From NCBI GenBank assembly GCA_945869675.1, contig CAMBPS010000020.1, positions 1-45,843 on the forward strand: 45,843 bases of DNA, given 5' to 3'. This DNA is from Prosthecobacter debontii (GTDB lineage: Bacteria > Verrucomicrobiota > Verrucomicrobiia > Verrucomicrobiales > Verrucomicrobiaceae). Position numbers and translations under genes: made by a program. Under the pieces are notes generated by a model. The model saw only the letters and a program-made list of their open reading frames with translations, had not been told where the DNA came from and did not search any database. Below are positions 43,011 through 45,843 of this stretch, one piece after another; the first letter of the stretch is position 1; every line of letters begins with the position of its first letter.

Positions 43011-43646
43011 TTAAAAATGGTCAACCAAGGCTTGCAACAGCCGCATCTTTCCAACACTCAAATTAGATCCAGCCCCAGCCTCCATCGTCAGAAACCCACG
43101 AAGACGAAGGCGAGCTCGATGCACAGCGACACGCAATTTCGGACTTGGTCGTCGATCATATTCGCTAGCATCTTGACCAAGAATTGAGGACTCAATGCTT
43201 TGCCAAGCGCTGGAAGTCAAAAGGCTGCGTAACCGAGACAAGCCGCGCTCCATCACTAACTTCGCCCAAGCTCGATCATACTCGGAGGCCGGAGTGCTAT
43301 GAATGGCTACTTCTTGACCAGATTCCAAAAGTAAATCGAGCGATTCTGACACATATCCACCGGAGCGCCGAATAGCGAGTTTGTGCCGCCGGGCATTATG
43401 AATCATCCAAAGCAAAGTACGCATCAGCCAAGCACGCTGCACTTCCTCTGACTTAGCTACTAGCGGTTCCAGCATTCCCTGTCGATGAACTCTCAGGAAA
43501 AGTTCCTGAACGATGTCCCATGCTTCATGCTCATCAAAGCCACGCAGGGTAGCATATCTGACTAAACTCAGCTGATGGCTCTGATAGAGACGATCCCATT
43601 CGGAATCAGCCTGGCTTTGTGAGTTCCGTCTTGCAATGCAGTGCAT
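43011..43646 (-). CDS. ECF-like RNA polymerase sigma factor
   Basis: A 211-residue sigma-70-family factor. Region 2 is clear: WDRLYQSHQLSLVRYATLRG, then EAWDIVQELFLRVHRQG (the 2.2 helix that binds core polymerase) and RAWLMRTLLWMIHNARRHK for -10 recognition. Region 4 is degenerate but ends with the usual AVHRARLRLRGFL helix. The length and sequence resemble the short factors that are numerous in Verrucomicrobia and Planctomycetes. No anti-sigma gene is adjacent. It precedes the PhoD/DUF1592/DUF1552/sulfatase run on the same strand, so it may control it; the 352-base gap makes this uncertain. Confidence 0.85.
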   Translation of the reverse strand: MHCIARRNSQSQADSEWDRLYQSHQLSLVRYATLRGFDEHEAWDIVQELFLRVHRQGMLEPLVAKSEEVQRAWLMRTLLWMIHNARRHKLAIRRSGGYVSESLDLLLESGQEVAIHSTPASEYDRAWAKLVMERGLSRLRSLLTSSAWQSIESSILGQDASEYDRRPSPKLRVAVHRARLRLRGFLTMEAGAGSNLSVGKMRLLQALVDHF

Positions 43647-43705
43647 GATCGTGGCAGACAGAGTCTTACAAAATGGGCCAAGGCTGATTCCGGTCTCTTT
43701 AAAAA

Positions 43706-45843
43706 TTAGGGCGCGCCAGGGAGGGCAATCTTGAAGAATTTGCGGTTATTCGGGCAGATGGTGATACGCCAGGCGGTGAAGACGGCGTCGTTGGTGATCT
43801 TGGGACTGCCAGAGACGGAGGAACGAGCGTCACCATAGCTGACGATGTTACCCGTGGCGTCGAGCATCTTCACGTCAGAGGACTGGAAGTCGTTGTCGTT
43901 GGCGACAAAGAGGAAATAGTCTTCCGTGCTAGGCGTAGAGGTGTCTGGCACAAGCGCCATGCCCTCAGCCTTCTCGGCCACAGTGAACTGGTTGGGCGAG
44001 GTGGTATTGGTGTTGAAACCAAACTTGGTCAGATCTGCTGCGGAAAGCAGGTTGATGACGACCGTGCTTTTCGCTGGAGTGATCGCGGCGCGCAGGCTGC
44101 CAGAAGGACTGATCTGGTTTCCTTCCGCATCGTAGAATCCGAGGACGTTGGTGGCGGAGGAGAAGTCCACGAGATCGACCGTCTTCGTGACAATCGGGTC
44201 AGAGGTGCTTTTGCCGAGGCCATTGCCATCACGCGGCAGCATGAGGAACTGGGTCGAACTGAGAGCAACGATTTCTGACTGGGCAGCGGTGACATCGAGG
44301 CCGGAGTTGTTGCCATTCAAATCATAGCGCGGCAACTGCACAACGTATTCGCCGATGAGCACGGGATTTTCGATGTTTGCACCTGCGATGTTATAGACGA
44401 AGAGGCGGGTGTTGAACCGTGTCTGAGCAGCAACACCATCCTGAACTAGGGCGCTTTGCATGAGAGCAAACAGACGTGAGTTGTCAGGTGAGACGGAGAG
44501 GCCTTCAAGTCCTTGGTTGTTGCGGCGGCCGTTGGTCGGGGTCGTAACGGCGTCGTAGTTCAGAGTGCCGGCTGGGCGATGCGGCTGCGCGGCAGCAGGA
44601 AGCTGGATGAGCTTGGTAAACTGCTTGGCGCTGTTGAACCGAGCGATGTAAGCACCGTATTCGTCAGAGACGAAACCAGAGCCATCAGCAAAGACGTGGA
44701 TGGCCTCAGCATCGAAGCTGATGAGATTTGTCGTTGCTCCCCCAGGACCATTGGCCGCAGGAGCAGTGCCAACGCTCTGTTCCATGATCGTGTTCACTGC
44801 GACGGCATTGAGGCCGGTGGTGAACTTCGTCGTGGCGCCATCCAGGTAAGTGAATTTCGTCGTGCTGCTGTAAGTCGGCACGATCTGTGTTTGCGCAACT
44901 GCACTTGCTCCATAGTAAGGCATGAAGGTGAAGGGCACAGCATGGATACGAGCAGCGTAGTTGGAGAAGATGCTGACACTGTTGTAGCCGCGATCTGGCA
45001 ACACATTGAAGGTGCCGTTGAACTGGCCAGTGCCTGAGTTGTAGCTCCAGCCAGTGATGGAGAGGCCGGAAGCAGCTCCTTGCGTTTCGCCAAAGCTATC
45101 CAAAGCGTCCCCTGAGATACGACCTGCGCCAACCATGCCGTGATTGGTGATAGTGAGGTTGTTGATACTGCCGCGCTCGACTTCGCTGGTGAAAGGCGTC
45201 ATGTAAGTGAAGGGTCCCTGAGTGGTTGGCAGCGGATTGCAGAAGATGCGGTAGCGCACGGCTGTCTCGACGCTGTTAGCTGTTTCAGTGATAACTTCAT
45301 AATCGACGCCTGGGGTGGCATTGGCCCAGTTGATGAGATCTTCAGAGCATTGGAGGAAGCCAGTGAAGACGGTGTTGTTGAGGTAAGTGAAGCGGAACTC
45401 GAGATCGTTGCCGTTCATCGTGACGGTCGGCAGGTTGTCGCGATCACCACCGCTATTCGGGCTGGAGTTGAAGAAATATTCCAGTGTGTCTGGCACTCCG
45501 TCACTGTCGGTGTCACCGCCGGCATTCCCTGAGAAACCGTTCGCAGCTAGCCATGAGCCAAAGGTCGCTGGACCACTCAGGGCAGTGTCACTACGGTAGG
45601 CAAGTTGCTGGATGCGTGTGTCAAGTGCCACAACGGTGTCAGCCGCATTGTAGGCGTTGGCGAGGCTAGAATGACGGTCGACGAGGTAGTCGGAGAAGGC
45701 TTTTTGTTCGCCGAGAACATTCGATGGAACGTTAGCGGCGGCCGTGAAGTCCAGATCGCGGGCGATAGGAGCCGACAGGCTACCATTGGTCAGCAGGTAG
45801 CGGAAATTGCTCGTTTCATTGTTGACCGTCGTATTTGTCGGCG
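43706..45843 (-). CDS. Exported phytase-like esterase with TSP3-type calcium repeat (5' end outside window)
   Basis: The frame is open from its stop at 43706 to the right edge, at least 712 codons; the true start lies beyond the window. An N-terminal helical segment (EQKAFSDYLVDRHSSLANAY) precedes a calcium-type repeat (GGDTDSDGVPDTLEYFF), a beta-sandwich (RFTYLNNTVFTGFLQCSEDL) and a large beta-propeller-like domain matching the esterase-like activity of phytase family, with LPDRGYNSVS, DAEAIHVFADGSGFVSDEYG, NNQGLEGLSVSPDNSRLFALMQ and KAEGMALVPD. Family members are annotated as secreted phytase-like or esterase-like hydrolases of unknown substrate. It is upstream of the sigma-factor gene by 59 bases on the same strand. 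Confidence 0.85.
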   Translation of the reverse strand, partial: PTNTTVNNETSNFRYLLTNGSLSAPIARDLDFTAAANVPSNVLGEQKAFSDYLVDRHSSLANAYNAADTVVALDTRIQQLAYRSDTALSGPATFGSWLAANGFSGNAGGDTDSDGVPDTLEYFFNSSPNSGGDRDNLPTVTMNGNDLEFRFTYLNNTVFTGFLQCSEDLINWANATPGVDYEVITETANSVETAVRYRIFCNPLPTTQGPFTYMTPFTSEVERGSINNLTITNHGMVGAGRISGDALDSFGETQGAASGLSITGWSYNSGTGQFNGTFNVLPDRGYNSVSIFSNYAARIHAVPFTFMPYYGASAVAQTQIVPTYSSTTKFTYLDGATTKFTTGLNAVAVNTIMEQSVGTAPAANGPGGATTNLISFDAEAIHVFADGSGFVSDEYGAYIARFNSAKQFTKLIQLPAAAQPHRPAGTLNYDAVTTPTNGRRNNQGLEGLSVSPDNSRLFALMQSALVQDGVAAQTRFNTRLFVYNIAGANIENPVLIGEYVVQLPRYDLNGNNSGLDVTAAQSEIVALSSTQFLMLPRDGNGLGKSTSDPIVTKTVDLVDFSSATNVLGFYDAEGNQISPSGSLRAAITPAKSTVVINLLSAADLTKFGFNTNTTSPNQFTVAEKAEGMALVPDTSTPSTEDYFLFVANDNDFQSSDVKMLDATGNIVSYGDARSSVSGSPKITNDAVFTAWRITICPNNRKFFKIALPGAP

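Noticed and set aside
43706..43740. Start of the phytase-like protein at the internal GTG 45631
   Set aside because: The frame stays open and protein-like from there to the right edge, so the gene continues out of the window.

Overview
The window looks like chromosomal DNA of a Verrucomicrobiota bacterium (Prosthecobacter/Verrucomicrobium-like). The evidence is the family mix: several formylglycine sulfatases, the DUF1592-type cytochrome protein beside a DUF1552 protein, YHYH proteins, Tat-exported PhoD-like phosphatase, an alginate-lyase-family protein, a Gfo/Idh/MocA oxidoreductase and many exported proteins with Ala-X-Ala signal peptides. No rRNA, tRNA, CRISPR array or insertion sequence was recognised. 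Species assignment is inference from memory of these families, not a database result.

Layout. (1) 1-2.2 kb: glycolytic pgk-tpiA, closed by a good intrinsic terminator, then about 650 bp with no recognisable gene. (2) 2.9-9.4 kb: secreted BPL_N amidotransferase-like protein, a sulfatase, a Ser/Thr/Ile-rich exported protein, a B12-binding radical SAM protein and an alginate-lyase-family protein. (3) 9.5-17.5 kb: a block of exported YHYH, sulfatase, metallophosphoesterase and multidomain YHYH/EF-hand/PEBP genes on the minus strand. The metallophosphoesterase carries an in-frame amber codon. The block ends at a scar where a second metallophosphoesterase and a histidine kinase, originally divergent, have both lost their 5' parts. 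(4) 17.6-24.2 kb: a 2OG-Fe(II) oxygenase, a CpxR/CpxA-like two-component pair, a Gfo/Idh/MocA oxidoreductase, a DEAD-box helicase and a parallel beta-helix protein. (5) 24.3-33.0 kb: a cyanophycin-like locus with two cyanophycin-synthetase homologues flanking an exporter-type ABC protein, a DUF1854 protein and a DUF5009 acyltransferase; the latter three are translationally coupled. (6) 33-43.6 kb: a minus-strand run of ECF-like sigma factor, PhoD-like phosphatase, DUF1592 cytochrome protein, DUF1552 protein, sulfatase and sialate O-acetylesterase-like protein. (7) 43.7 kb to the right edge: an exported phytase-like esterase, cut by the window end.

The two most system-like signals are these. 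First, the cyanophycin-type locus: one synthetase homologue is full length, the other lacks the Mur-ligase C-terminal lobe but keeps its P-loop, and a membrane acyltransferase is coupled to the DUF1854/ABC genes. Second, a 20-bp near-identical sequence with GTCA half-sites 11 bp apart lies upstream of the two-component operon and also upstream of the sulfatase and the multidomain YHYH gene, which suggests a small regulon. Neither is proven by sequence alone.
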